From contig CAMVMG010000002.1 of the NCBI GenBank assembly GCA_947168525.1, forward strand, positions 124,001-188,000: a stretch of DNA of 64,000 bases. The letters are read 5' to 3'. The position numbers and the translations under genes are program-made. The first letter of the stretch is position 1. Each line of letters opens with the position of its first letter. Positions 26,348 to 34,870 of this stretch are shown here, piece by piece. The notes beneath the pieces are model-generated. The model worked only from the letters and a program-made list of their open reading frames with translations, was not told the origin of the DNA and made no database searches. This DNA is from an uncultured Bacteroidales bacterium. GTDB lineage: Bacteria > Bacteroidota > Bacteroidia > Bacteroidales > UBA932.

Positions 26348-26986
26348 ATGCGGCGCCTGCTCACTGCCCTGTTGCTGATGGCGGCTGTGCCGGTTTTTGC
26401 CTCACAGCCCCCGTCGGGCAAACATCTGGTCCGACTTGGCTGGGGCGACATGCTGTTCGAAACACTCGCCTTCCACTCCACCTACGCGGGCACATACGGC
26501 GCACCGGAAGCCCTTCCGGCCAACTTCTCCCGCCACGAGACCTTTTCCTACGGATACACCGGCCACATCTTCGCCGAATACCTCTACAGATGCAGTCCCG
26601 TCGTCAGCGTGGGCATCCAGGCCGACATGGAAGGCATCTTCTGGAAGGAAGGCGACTTCGACCGCTATCACCAGCTGCAAGGGGTTGCCCGGTCCGTCCG
26701 CAACTGGGATTTCGTCGTTATGCCCACCGTCCGTTTCACCTATCTGGAACGGCCCTGGGTCAGGCTTTACTCCAGCCTGGGCACCGGTTTTCTCCTGGCC
26801 ATGGACAATCAGGGGGGAAGCGGGTTCGCACCCGCTGTCAACCTCAACTGGATTGGCCTGGAAGTGGGTAAAGGCAACTGGGGCGGCACGGCGGAGCTGG
26901 GCATGCTCAATGCTGTCAAGAACGCCTACCACATCTACCAGGCGGGAGCCCGCCTGCTCTCATTCAGTGTATACTATAAATGGTAA
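26348..26986 (+). CDS. Exported protein, probable small outer-membrane barrel
   Basis: A 212-residue protein with signal peptide MRRLLTALLLMAAVPVFAS. The mature part alternates polar and aromatic residues in likely transmembrane beta strands (FSYGYTGHIFAEYLYR, VSVGIQADMEGIFW, RLYSSLGTGFLLAMD, LLSFSVYYKW) and ends in an aromatic residue, consistent with an eight- to ten-stranded barrel. I do not recognise a named family. It starts one base after pgi. Confidence 0.65.
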   Translation: MRRLLTALLLMAAVPVFASQPPSGKHLVRLGWGDMLFETLAFHSTYAGTYGAPEALPANFSRHETFSYGYTGHIFAEYLYRCSPVVSVGIQADMEGIFWKEGDFDRYHQLQGVARSVRNWDFVVMPTVRFTYLERPWVRLYSSLGTGFLLAMDNQGGSGFAPAVNLNWIGLEVGKGNWGGTAELGMLNAVKNAYHIYQAGARLLSFSVYYKW

Positions 26987-26991
26987 TGCCG

Positions 26992-28203
26992 ATGAAAAAG
27001 TTCTTCTGCTTCAGCGTTTTCGCGCTGCTGCTCTGGGCTTGCCAGACCCCGGACGTAGAGGTAACGGATTTTGACACCTTCCACGTGACATCGGTCAAAA
27101 GCAGCGAGGTCATCGTAGGGAACAGCCTGAATCCCGACGTACGCCTGATGGAGATCGGGGACGATGCCGACACAAAAGTGGCCGAGGTAGCCGCCGTAGA
27201 CCTGGTGAAGGAAATCCTGGGGATGATAAACAGCAACAAGCTCCTCCACATCGCCGGCACCTACCAGGGGCACGACATCGACGGTTCTCCCATCACGCTC
27301 TCCGGAAAACTGCTGGTCCCCGCCAGCGGGAAAATCAAGAACATGCTCATCGTGAGCCACTTCACCATCGGTGCCAACTATGAATGCCCGTCCGAGTGTT
27401 TCCCTCTGGAAGGCATCCTGGCAAGCCGCGGATACGCCGTGGTCATCGCCGACTATATCGGCTATGGCGTCACCCGGGACCGCATCCACCCGTACATGCA
27501 CGTTGAGAGTACGGCCCGCAGCGTGGTGGACATGGCCCTGGCCGTGAAACCGTACCTCAAGCAGATTGGCCGAGAACCGGAAAGTGAAGAAGTGGTCCTG
27601 CTGGGCTACTCCCAGGGCGGCTCCACCACCCTGGCCGTGATGAACATGATCCAGCGCAGCTATTCCAAGGATCTGCCCATCAAGAAGGTCTATGCCGGCG
27701 GCGGTCCGTACGACCTGGCCGCCACCTTCGACATCTCCATGATGGAAGACCTCACGGGCATTCCCTGCGCCATTCCCATGATTGTCCAGGGAATCAACGA
27801 GGGCGAAGGCCTTGGGCTGCAGCTGAAAGATTTCTTCAAGCCCGTCCTGCTGGAACATTACCAGGAATGGATCAATTCCAAGAACTACACGGTCAAGTCC
27901 ATCAACCTGCAGATGAACGCCAACAAGGTCAGCGACCTGATGACCGACGTAGGCCGGGACAAGACCAATGCGCAGACAGCGCGCCTGTATAAGGCCATGA
28001 TGCACAATTCGGTACTTAACTTCATCCCCTATTCCCCCGTGTACCTCTTCCACAGCATGCAGGACACCACGGTGCCCTTCGTAAACGGGGCCAAGGCAGA
28101 GGAGTATTTCAAGGGAAAGAACGTCACGTATGACTTCGGCAATTACGGGAAACACAGCGCCGGAGCCGTCAAATTCGTCATCAACGCCTATAAAGACCTC
28201 TAA
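26992..28203 (+). CDS. Alpha/beta hydrolase lipoprotein (secretory lipase/peptidase-like)
   Basis: A 403-residue lipoprotein (MKKFFCFSVFALLLWACQ). The nucleophile elbow is LLGYSQGGSTT (GYSQG), the acid is likely in HSMQDTTVPFVNG, and the histidine in YGKHSAGAV close to the C-terminus. YAVVIADYIGYGVTRDR before the elbow holds the usual strand-4 region. The layout suggests a secreted lipase or acyl-peptide-type esterase in the envelope. An ATG at 26986 (MPMKK), overlapping the previous stop as TAATG, is an equally possible start. The next gene begins immediately after the stop. Confidence 0.8.
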   Translation: MKKFFCFSVFALLLWACQTPDVEVTDFDTFHVTSVKSSEVIVGNSLNPDVRLMEIGDDADTKVAEVAAVDLVKEILGMINSNKLLHIAGTYQGHDIDGSPITLSGKLLVPASGKIKNMLIVSHFTIGANYECPSECFPLEGILASRGYAVVIADYIGYGVTRDRIHPYMHVESTARSVVDMALAVKPYLKQIGREPESEEVVLLGYSQGGSTTLAVMNMIQRSYSKDLPIKKVYAGGGPYDLAATFDISMMEDLTGIPCAIPMIVQGINEGEGLGLQLKDFFKPVLLEHYQEWINSKNYTVKSINLQMNANKVSDLMTDVGRDKTNAQTARLYKAMMHNSVLNFIPYSPVYLFHSMQDTTVPFVNGAKAEEYFKGKNVTYDFGNYGKHSAGAVKFVINAYKDL

Positions 28204-29028
28204 ATGAAACGGACACTGTACTTTATCCTGCTTCTGACGGCTCTGGTTTCCTGTACCAACAAGGCAGAACAGCCCGCCGACGTCAAACTGAACCTGGAAT
28301 ACGTGGGCGGTTCCAGGGCCCGTTTCAGCGTGGCAGTCTCCAACATGGACGCTATCTATACCTTCTTGAACATGGGCGAACACTCGGACAACTTCCACCA
28401 GCCGGACGATGTTGCCGCCCGCCACGAGATTGCCCGCATGGAAGAGTCCTACGAAGAAGCCAAAGCGCTCATGACAGACAACAAGTGGAGCAATTTCACG
28501 GATTTCTTCTTTTTCCGCGGCAGCCGGCAATTCACTATGAATTCACTGACCCCCGACACAGATTTCCGGTTCGTCATCTTCCAGATCCATCCCAAAACGC
28601 ACCAGCTCATCGGAGAGCCGCTCAGCATCGACTATCATACCAAGCCGGTTGCCGAGCGCGACCTGAACTTCGACCTCAGTTTCGACGGAGACGTCCTCAC
28701 TATCGTCCCTTCCGACGATCATCTCACGTATTTCTGGGACTATGAAAATGAAGACATCGTCAAGGAGACCTATTTTTTCCCGAACAACTTCACCTATTCC
28801 CTGGTGGGCATGTACCAGGAATACGGCTTTTTGGATTCCGAACTGTCCAAAGGAACAGACACCTGGGACTTCACTGCGCAGGACAACACCCTGAACGAGG
28901 GAGAGAGGTGCATCCTGGTAATCGCCGGTTGCGAAGATGGAGAATTCACCACAGACGTAAAAGCGCTCCTCTTCCGCTACCAGAAAGGAAACATCGAAGT
29001 CCTGGACTGGGATTACTACATTTATTAA
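28204..29028 (+). CDS. Lipoprotein of unknown function with Fn3-like domains
   Basis: A 274-residue lipoprotein (MKRTLYFILLLTALVSC). Two beta-sandwich-like stretches are visible, at about 25-140 (VKLNLEYVGGSRARFSVAVSN ending DTDFRFVIFQIHP) and 155-274 (DLNFDLSFDGDVLTIVPS). They have the strand pattern of Bacteroidota fibronectin-III-like lipoproteins and are separated by the linker TKPVAERD. No catalytic motif is visible. It directly follows the hydrolase gene and precedes a strong hairpin terminator. Confidence 0.6.
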   Translation: MKRTLYFILLLTALVSCTNKAEQPADVKLNLEYVGGSRARFSVAVSNMDAIYTFLNMGEHSDNFHQPDDVAARHEIARMEESYEEAKALMTDNKWSNFTDFFFFRGSRQFTMNSLTPDTDFRFVIFQIHPKTHQLIGEPLSIDYHTKPVAERDLNFDLSFDGDVLTIVPSDDHLTYFWDYENEDIVKETYFFPNNFTYSLVGMYQEYGFLDSELSKGTDTWDFTAQDNTLNEGERCILVIAGCEDGEFTTDVKALLFRYQKGNIEVLDWDYYIY

Positions 29029-29030
29029 GA

Positions 29031-29060
29031 GAAGGCTCCGTCAGCGTGACGGAGCCTTTT
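29031..29060 (+). terminator. Bidirectional terminator between convergent operons
   Basis: GAAGGCTCCGTCA (29031-29043) pairs with TGACGGAGCCTTTT (29047-29060) around a 3-base loop, followed by CTTTACTTTTT. It ends the pgi operon and may also end the pectin operon on the other strand. Confidence 0.85.
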
Positions 29061-29062
29061 CT

Positions 29063-29725
29063 TTACTTTTTAAACCAGGAGAGCGACTTGGCGCAGAGGT
29101 CCGAGATGGCTTTCCAGTCCCCCGTGGCAATCACATCCTTGGGAAAGAGCTTGGAGCCCATGCCCACCGCCGTAACGCCGGACTTGGCCCAGGCGGAAAG
29201 ATTCTCTTCCGTGGGTTCCACAGCGCCGGTGCACATGACCATCGCCCAGGGCAGCGGGGCCAGGATGTTCTTCACGAAGGCAGGACCGCCCACGGTACCG
29301 GCCGGGAATACCTTCACCAGGTCGCAGCCTTTTTCCATTGCATTGGCTATCTCCGTAACCGTGCCGCAACCGGGGCTGTAAGGCACACCGCGGCGGTTGG
29401 CCAGGGGAATCACTTCATCCACCACACACGGGGACACTAGGAAATCGGCCCCCATCTGCAAGTAAATGGCGGCGGTGGGGGCATCCAGGATGGTGCCGGC
29501 ACCCAGGGCCATCTCCGGGCATTCCCTGCGCACGAATGCCATCACTTCCTCGAACACCTTGTGGGCGCCGTCGCCGCGGTTGGTGAACTCGAACGCGCGG
29601 ATTCCGCCGTCGTAGCAAGCCTTCACCACCTTCTTGGCCAGTTCTGCATCGGCATGGTAGAAAACCGGCACGATCCCGGTCTTCCGGATGATACTGATCG
29701 TATCTATTTTCTTGAACTTTGCCAT
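29063..29725 (-). CDS. eda: 2-dehydro-3-deoxy-phosphogluconate (KDPG) aldolase
   Basis: The 220-residue product splits KDPG into pyruvate and glyceraldehyde-3-phosphate, the last step of the pectin pathway. The Schiff-base lysine is in CDLVKVFPAG, and the base/phosphate region FEFTNRGDGA corresponds to E. coli Eda's E-x-T-x-R. GAGTILDA and SPGCGTVTE match the KDPG/KHG aldolase family. It is the last gene of the pectin locus, 32 bases after kdgK, before the terminator. Cytoplasmic. Confidence 0.95.
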   Translation of the reverse strand: MAKFKKIDTISIIRKTGIVPVFYHADAELAKKVVKACYDGGIRAFEFTNRGDGAHKVFEEVMAFVRRECPEMALGAGTILDAPTAAIYLQMGADFLVSPCVVDEVIPLANRRGVPYSPGCGTVTEIANAMEKGCDLVKVFPAGTVGGPAFVKNILAPLPWAMVMCTGAVEPTEENLSAWAKSGVTAVGMGSKLFPKDVIATGDWKAISDLCAKSLSWFKK

Positions 29726-29757
29726 ATCAAAGATTCTTCACTTTTTTCAGAATGACA

Positions 29758-30795
29758 TTATCTGGAAACACGGCCGCTGCCACCGCCCTTCACAAGGGCT
29801 TCAACCTCTGCCACACAGACACGGTTGTAGTCGCCGGGGATAGTGTGCTTGAGAGCCGATGCAGCCGCAGCGAACTCAATGGCTTCCTGGTCGGTCGGAT
29901 AGGAAAGCAGGCCGTACAGCAGACCGCCCATGAAGGAGTCGCCGCCGCCCACGCGGTCTACGATGTGCGTGATATCGTACCTGCGGCTCTGCCAGAGGGT
30001 GTTCCCGTCGTACAACACACCGCCCCAGGTGTTGTGGTTGGCATTGATGGAGCCACGGAGAGTGATGGCCACCTTTTTGCAGCGCGGGAATTTCTCCATC
30101 AGCTGGCGGCACACGCTCACGAAGGCCGTCTGGTCAATCTCACCGCCGGTCTTTTCCGCATCGAAGCCCTCTGGCTTGATGCCGAACTCTTTCTCGGCGT
30201 CTTCCTCGTTGCCCAGGATGAGGTCGCAGCCGGCTACCAGTTCCGGCATCACCTCGGCCGCCGTCTTGCCGTAATTCCACAGTTTCTTGCGGTAATTGAG
30301 GTCGCAGGACACCTTCACGCCCATCTCATTGGCAACCTGGATGGCCTCCAGGCAGGCGTCGGCTGCGCCCTGCGAAAGGGCGGGCGTGATGCCTGTCCAG
30401 TGGAACCAGTCTGCCCCCTGGAGCACTTTGTGCCAGTCGATCATCCCCTTCTGGATCTGGGCGATGGAACTGTAGGCCCGGTCGTACACCACCTTGGAAC
30501 CGCGGGCCACGGCGCCGGTTTCCAGGAAATAGATGCCCAGGCGGTCTCCGCCATAGATAACCCCGTCCAGGTCTACGCCAAAACCACGGAGCTCGGCTTC
30601 GCACATCTGCGCGATGTCGTTCTTTGGAAGGCGCGTCACGAAGTGGGCGTCCACCCCGAAGTTGGCCAGGGAAACGGCCACATTGGCCTCTCCGCCGCCA
30701 AAATTGATGTCAAAATGCCGGGCCTGTGAAAAACGGAGATATCCCGGCGTGGAAAGGCGAAGCATCACCTCGCCGAAAGTAACTACTTTTGCCAT
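29758..30795 (-). CDS. kdgK: 2-dehydro-3-deoxygluconokinase (PfkB family)
   Basis: The 345-residue product phosphorylates KDG to KDPG. It starts MAKVVTFGEVMLRLSTPGY; ATG 30795 is chosen over a TTG two codons upstream. PfkB signature 1 is FGGGEANVAVSLANFG, and signature 2 is DRVGGGDSFMGGLLYG, with the catalytic aspartate in the GGGD segment. The C-terminus GSGRVSR is short and basic. It joins the galacturonate and unsaturated-uronate branches before eda. Cytoplasmic. Confidence 0.93.
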   Translation of the reverse strand: MAKVVTFGEVMLRLSTPGYLRFSQARHFDINFGGGEANVAVSLANFGVDAHFVTRLPKNDIAQMCEAELRGFGVDLDGVIYGGDRLGIYFLETGAVARGSKVVYDRAYSSIAQIQKGMIDWHKVLQGADWFHWTGITPALSQGAADACLEAIQVANEMGVKVSCDLNYRKKLWNYGKTAAEVMPELVAGCDLILGNEEDAEKEFGIKPEGFDAEKTGGEIDQTAFVSVCRQLMEKFPRCKKVAITLRGSINANHNTWGGVLYDGNTLWQSRRYDITHIVDRVGGGDSFMGGLLYGLLSYPTDQEAIEFAAAASALKHTIPGDYNRVCVAEVEALVKGGGSGRVSR

Positions 30796-30810
30796 ATACA
30801 ATGCTGTTTA

Positions 30811-31653
30811 TTATCTCAAATCCTTCGTCTCGCACCAGTCCATATCGTTGTAATCGTCGTTCTCACCGCACATTCCCCAGATGAAAGTGTAGTTGCGGGT
30901 AGCGCAGGCGCTATGGATACTCCACTGCGGGGAAATCACGGCCTGCTCGTTGTGCATCCAGATATGGCGCGTTTCCTGGGGCTCTCCCATGAAGTGGCAC
31001 ACGGCGGCATCGTCGGGCACTTCAAAATAGAAGTACACTTCCATCCGGCGGTTGTGCGTATGGGCAGGCATGGTGTTCCAGGTACTGCCCGGAGCAAGCT
31101 CGGTCATTCCCATCTGCAGCTGGCAGCAGGGCACCACTTCCTTGACCAGCAGCCGGTTGATGGTGCGTTCGTTGGACTCTTCCAAGCTGCCCAGGTGCAT
31201 GACGACAGCGTCTTTTTTGGACACCTGCTTCACGCCGGTCTCGCGGTGGGCGGTGGCCGAGCAGAAATAGAAGTGGGCCGGATGCTCCGGATCCACGCTC
31301 TTGAAGGTGACGTGACGGTTGCCGCGTCCTACATAGATCGCCTCCTTGAAGGGAACCGTATAATCCTCCTCCCCTACCTGGACGATACCGGTACCGCCGA
31401 CATTGATGATTCCCAGCTCGCGGCGCTGGGTAAAGTAATCGGCCCGGAGGATTTCCGGAGCGGAGAGCAGAAGGTCTTCCTTCACCGGGACGGCACCACC
31501 CGCAATAATCCGGTCGAACATGGAATAGACCATGTTGATCTCGTCGGGTACCATCAGGTTCTCTACAAGATACTCGCTGCGCAGCCGCGCGGTATCGTAA
31601 TGCTTCGCGTCCAGATTACCGGACGCCTGGCGGACTTCACAATTGATCTTCAT
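30811..31653 (-). CDS. kduI: 5-dehydro-4-deoxy-D-glucuronate isomerase
   Basis: A 280-residue cupin enzyme converting 5-keto-4-deoxyuronate, the open form of the unsaturated uronate released by GH105, into 2,5-diketo-3-deoxygluconate. The metal-binding cupin motif is MPAHTHNRRMEVYFYFEV (two His and a Glu), with the later histidine in SPQWSIHSACATRNYTFIWGM. Length and motifs are those of KduI. It precedes kdgK and follows kduD with a gap of 3 bases. Cytoplasmic. Confidence 0.96.
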   Translation of the reverse strand: MKINCEVRQASGNLDAKHYDTARLRSEYLVENLMVPDEINMVYSMFDRIIAGGAVPVKEDLLLSAPEILRADYFTQRRELGIINVGGTGIVQVGEEDYTVPFKEAIYVGRGNRHVTFKSVDPEHPAHFYFCSATAHRETGVKQVSKKDAVVMHLGSLEESNERTINRLLVKEVVPCCQLQMGMTELAPGSTWNTMPAHTHNRRMEVYFYFEVPDDAAVCHFMGEPQETRHIWMHNEQAVISPQWSIHSACATRNYTFIWGMCGENDDYNDMDWCETKDLR

Positions 31654-31656
31654 AGC

Positions 31657-32460
31657 TTATTCTGGTTGTTTGCCGATATAGGCCAGGATACCGCCATCGA
31701 CATAAAGGACATGGCCGTTCACGGCATCGGAGGCGTGGGAAGCCAGGAAAACGGCCGGGCCGCCCAGCTCGGAAGGATCCAGCCAGCGGCCGGCAGGGGT
31801 CTTGGCAACGATAAAACTGTCGAAGGGATGGCGCTTTCCGTCGGGCTGCCGCTCGCGCAGCGGGGCGGTCTGCGGCGTAGCGATATAACCGGGGCCGATA
31901 CCGTTGCACTGGATGTTGTAGGAGCCGTACTCGGAGCAGATATTGCGCGTGAGCATCTTCAGTCCGCCCTTTGCGGCGGCATAGGCCGACACCGTCTCAC
32001 GGCCCAGTTCGCTCATCATTGAGCAGATATTGATAATCTTTCCTTCGCGGCGCTCCATCATTTCCGGCAGGACGGCGCTGGATACGATATAAGGAGCCAC
32101 CAGGTCCACGTCGATGACCGCTTGGAAATCGGCCCGTTTCATCTCGTGCATCGGGATGCGCTTGATAATGCCGGCATTGTTCACCAGGATATCGATCTGG
32201 CCCACATCTCTGTGGATGGTTTCCACAAGGGCTTTTACATCATCTTCCCTGGTTACATCGCAGACGTATCCCTTCACATTGGTGATGCCCGCCTCCTTGT
32301 AGTTGGCCAGGCCGCGTTCCAGCGCAGCCTCGTTGATGTCGTTGAAAATGATTGTCTTGATGCCCGCACCCACAAAAGCCTTGGCAATATTGAAGCCGAT
32401 GCCATAGGAGGCGCCGGTAATCCAGGCATTCTTGCCTTCAAGAGAAAAAGGATTGTTCAT
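31657..32460 (-). CDS. kduD: 2-dehydro-3-deoxy-D-gluconate 5-dehydrogenase (SDR)
   Basis: A 267-residue short-chain dehydrogenase reducing 2,5-diketo-3-deoxygluconate to KDG. The NAD-binding loop is TGASYGIGFNIAKAF, the structural motif LVNNAGI, and the catalytic set is S in CSMMSELG with YAAAKGG (Tyr and Lys). The start is ATG 32460 (MNNPFSLEGKNAWITG); the open frame runs further upstream but overlaps the previous gene. It pairs with kduI. Cytoplasmic. Confidence 0.94.
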   Translation of the reverse strand: MNNPFSLEGKNAWITGASYGIGFNIAKAFVGAGIKTIIFNDINEAALERGLANYKEAGITNVKGYVCDVTREDDVKALVETIHRDVGQIDILVNNAGIIKRIPMHEMKRADFQAVIDVDLVAPYIVSSAVLPEMMERREGKIINICSMMSELGRETVSAYAAAKGGLKMLTRNICSEYGSYNIQCNGIGPGYIATPQTAPLRERQPDGKRHPFDSFIVAKTPAGRWLDPSELGGPAVFLASHASDAVNGHVLYVDGGILAYIGKQPE

Positions 32461-32464
32461 AGGA

Positions 32465-33322
32465 TTATTGTTTTTTAACGATTTCAAACCACGCGGCCGC
32501 ATCCTTCACGTCACCTTTGGACCAGCAGGAGCCGAAACTGTAGCGGAAAGGCTCCCCGCTACGCACCACCTTGGTGCAGATACCGTGGATTCCGTCGGCA
32601 GTAACGAAAGAGGACGCCGCCCCTGGCACCACTACGGCCACGCCCAGCATACCGTCTTCGGGCTCAATGCTCTGGTCGGAGGCGTGCTCCCACAGGGCAT
32701 AGAAGCCGTCGGAGAGCAGTTCCTGGTCCAGGGTGCCCTGGGCAGGATGCCGGTTGACACCGGCTGCAATGGTAAGAGTATCTGTACCGGTGAAAGAATA
32801 GGTATCTTCCACGCTGCAGAAATAAGTGTCCGGAACCACCGTTACTTTCTTGTCCAGCGACACACTGACCGTTTCGGAAACCTGCCAGGCCGGATAATGA
32901 AGCACGAAGACCACTTTGTCAGGCCCTTCTTCCACGATCTCGAAGGAGCGGTAGTTCGTGGCGGGATAACACAGATTCCCGTCCACGAGCGGGGCGGATG
33001 CGCCGCCGCCCAGCGAGACGGCTACCTTGTAGCAGTCTTTGCCGCCGTGGTTGTGGTGATAGTAGTCCGGATCTTCCAGCGCACCTTTGTACCACTCATC
33101 GGCCACCAGGGCACCCGGAAGCTTTACCCAGATGTCTATGCCCGGCGAAGTGGGGTTGCCCTCCAGGGCTTCCCCGTAAAAGCGTCCGGCCACCAGGTTG
33201 TTCTCGAACACGAAATCATCGGCCCGTTCGGGAACGTAGCGGGCCATGACCTTCTTTTCAGGTGCCTCGGTGCAGCCCAGCAGGGCCAGCAGCGCCAGGG
33301 CCAGGATAGTAGTCTTTCTCAT
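32465..33322 (-). CDS. DUF4861 family lipoprotein of the pectin locus
   Basis: A 285-residue lipoprotein (MRKTTILALALLALLGC). The mature part matches DUF4861 proteins, often found in Bacteroidota pectin loci: ARYVPERADDFVFENNLVAGRFYGEAL, then GIDIWVKLPG and YYHHNHGGKDCYKVAVSLGGGASAP, with possible catalytic His/Asp residues in DYYHHNHGG. By length and context it may be an envelope hydrolase or binding protein for uronate oligomers; no activity can be read directly. Confidence 0.8.
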   Translation of the reverse strand: MRKTTILALALLALLGCTEAPEKKVMARYVPERADDFVFENNLVAGRFYGEALEGNPTSPGIDIWVKLPGALVADEWYKGALEDPDYYHHNHGGKDCYKVAVSLGGGASAPLVDGNLCYPATNYRSFEIVEEGPDKVVFVLHYPAWQVSETVSVSLDKKVTVVPDTYFCSVEDTYSFTGTDTLTIAAGVNRHPAQGTLDQELLSDGFYALWEHASDQSIEPEDGMLGVAVVVPGAASSFVTADGIHGICTKVVRSGEPFRYSFGSCWSKGDVKDAAAWFEIVKKQ

Positions 33323-33329
33323 ATTATTC

Positions 33330-34775
33330 CTACACAGGTTTGTATTTGGGAACCAGGCTCTTCATAATACTCCAGGCAATGAGGTAAGCCAGGCCGCAGA
33401 AGCAGAACATAATGAAGTATCCGGCAGGCTTGCCTTCGAAGCCCATGAAACGGAAGGCGGCGCCGGCATTCTCGGCATAGGTAAACAGGTTGCCCGCTAC
33501 CTTCTGGATAATCATGGAGCCGATACCGCCCGCCATGGCGCCGATACCCGTAATGGTGGCAATGGTGCTCTTGGGGAACATATCGCCGATGGTGGAGAAC
33601 AGGTTGGCGCTCCAGGCCTGATGGCCCGCACCGGCCAGGCCGATGAGGATGGCCGGCCACCAGGGGTTGTCGAAGCGGATACCCAGCGGCTGCGCAAAGA
33701 GCGCGGCAATGGGGAAGAAAGCAAAGATGAGCATAGCCAGCATACGGCCGGTGTAAGGATGCATTCCCCGCTTCTCCACAAACAGTTTGGGCAGGTATCC
33801 GCCGAAGATGGAAATCACCGTCACGATGGCATACAGGGTGAAGATCAGGCCCTGGCCCAGGCCGGAAGTGGCCGGAGCGTGGAACTGGTTGCTGAAGTAG
33901 GAAGGTGCCCAGAACAGGAAGAACCACCACACACCGTCCGTGAAGAACTTGCCGGTGATGAAGGCCCAGGTCTGCTTGTATTTGAAGCACTGGATCATCG
34001 GGATGGATTTTTCCTGCGCCAGGGCCGCCTTTTCGGCCGCTTCGGCAGCATCGTCCTGATGGATGTACTCTATCTCGGCCTCATTCACGTGCTTGGAATC
34101 CTCGGGCTTGTCGTACATAAAGGCCCAGAAGAACATCCAGATAAAGCCCAGGGCGCCGATGATGATGAAGGCCCATTCCCAGCCCAGGGACTTGGCCAGC
34201 GGCGGAATGCAGAGTGGAGCCGCCAGGGCGCCCACGGAGGCACCGGCATTGAAGATGGAGGTAGCAAAGGCGCGGTCCTTCTTGGGGAAGTATTCGGCCG
34301 TCACCTTGATGGCGGCCGGGAAGTTGCCGGCTTCACCCAGCGCCAGGATGCCCCGGCACAGGAGGAAGAGCCAGACAGAGGTGGTAGAAATGGCCAGGGC
34401 GGCATTGGAGCCCATCTCCACGGCGCGCATCGCGGCCACGGAATCCATACCGGTAAGGTGGGCGGTGGCCCAGCCGCAGGCAGCGTGAAGGCACGCACCG
34501 CCAGACCATACGCCGATGGCAATCAGGTAACCCTTCTTAGTGCCCATCCAGTCCACGAACTTGCCGGCGAACAGGCAGGCGATGGCGTAGAAGATGGAGA
34601 AGAAGGAAGTGATGGTACCATAGTTGGCATCGGTCCAGTGGAATTCCGGTTTAATGAATTCCTCGTATGTAAGGGAAAGCACCTGACGGTCCAGGTAGTT
34701 CACCGTGGTCGCGACAAAAAGCAACGAGCACAGCCACCACCGCCAGTTGGTCATTAATTTCTTTTGTGTAGACAT
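33330..34775 (-). CDS. MFS hexuronate transporter (ExuT-like)
   Basis: A 481-residue inner-membrane carrier with 12 predicted helices. It begins with MTNWRWWLCSLLFVATTVNYLDRQVLS, the anion:cation symporter signature of the ExuT/GudP group. The conserved loop 2-3 GKFVDWMGTKKGY and GRILALGEAGNFPAAIK-type segment in helix 4 follow. A long central cytoplasmic loop (about 215-260) contains an acidic/Ala-rich stretch. It would import galacturonate or unsaturated uronate across the inner membrane. An 80-base hairpin separates it from uxaB. Confidence 0.9.
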   Translation of the reverse strand: MSTQKKLMTNWRWWLCSLLFVATTVNYLDRQVLSLTYEEFIKPEFHWTDANYGTITSFFSIFYAIACLFAGKFVDWMGTKKGYLIAIGVWSGGACLHAACGWATAHLTGMDSVAAMRAVEMGSNAALAISTTSVWLFLLCRGILALGEAGNFPAAIKVTAEYFPKKDRAFATSIFNAGASVGALAAPLCIPPLAKSLGWEWAFIIIGALGFIWMFFWAFMYDKPEDSKHVNEAEIEYIHQDDAAEAAEKAALAQEKSIPMIQCFKYKQTWAFITGKFFTDGVWWFFLFWAPSYFSNQFHAPATSGLGQGLIFTLYAIVTVISIFGGYLPKLFVEKRGMHPYTGRMLAMLIFAFFPIAALFAQPLGIRFDNPWWPAILIGLAGAGHQAWSANLFSTIGDMFPKSTIATITGIGAMAGGIGSMIIQKVAGNLFTYAENAGAAFRFMGFEGKPAGYFIMFCFCGLAYLIAWSIMKSLVPKYKPV

Positions 34776-34790
34776 ATCAGCTGTGTTTTT

Positions 34791-34870
34791 TTATGAAGGG
34801 AGCCCTTTCCCGGAGCATTTTCCCGTATAGGGTCGCGAAGCGACGCGGAGGGGAAGGGCTCCCTTCATAA
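34791..34870 (-). repeat. 80-base inverted repeat between uxaB and the MFS gene
   Basis: The arms 34791-34811 and 34850-34870 are complementary over 21 bases with a single mismatch. The loop holds a second small palindrome, GTCGCGAAGCGAC (34832-34844). In the operon's transcription direction the stem is followed by an A-run, not a U-run, so it is not a normal terminator. It could be an RNA-stability or processing element, or a short mobile repeat. Confidence 0.8.

Noticed and set aside
24922..26481. A long upstream extension of the glutamine cyclotransferase frame across pgi
   Set aside because: The extension is antisense to pgi; the export signal starts at ATG 24921.
34791..34870. The long hairpin as an intrinsic terminator
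   Set aside because: In the transcribed direction the stem is followed by A residues, not U residues, and the operon continues directly with a functionally linked transporter gene.
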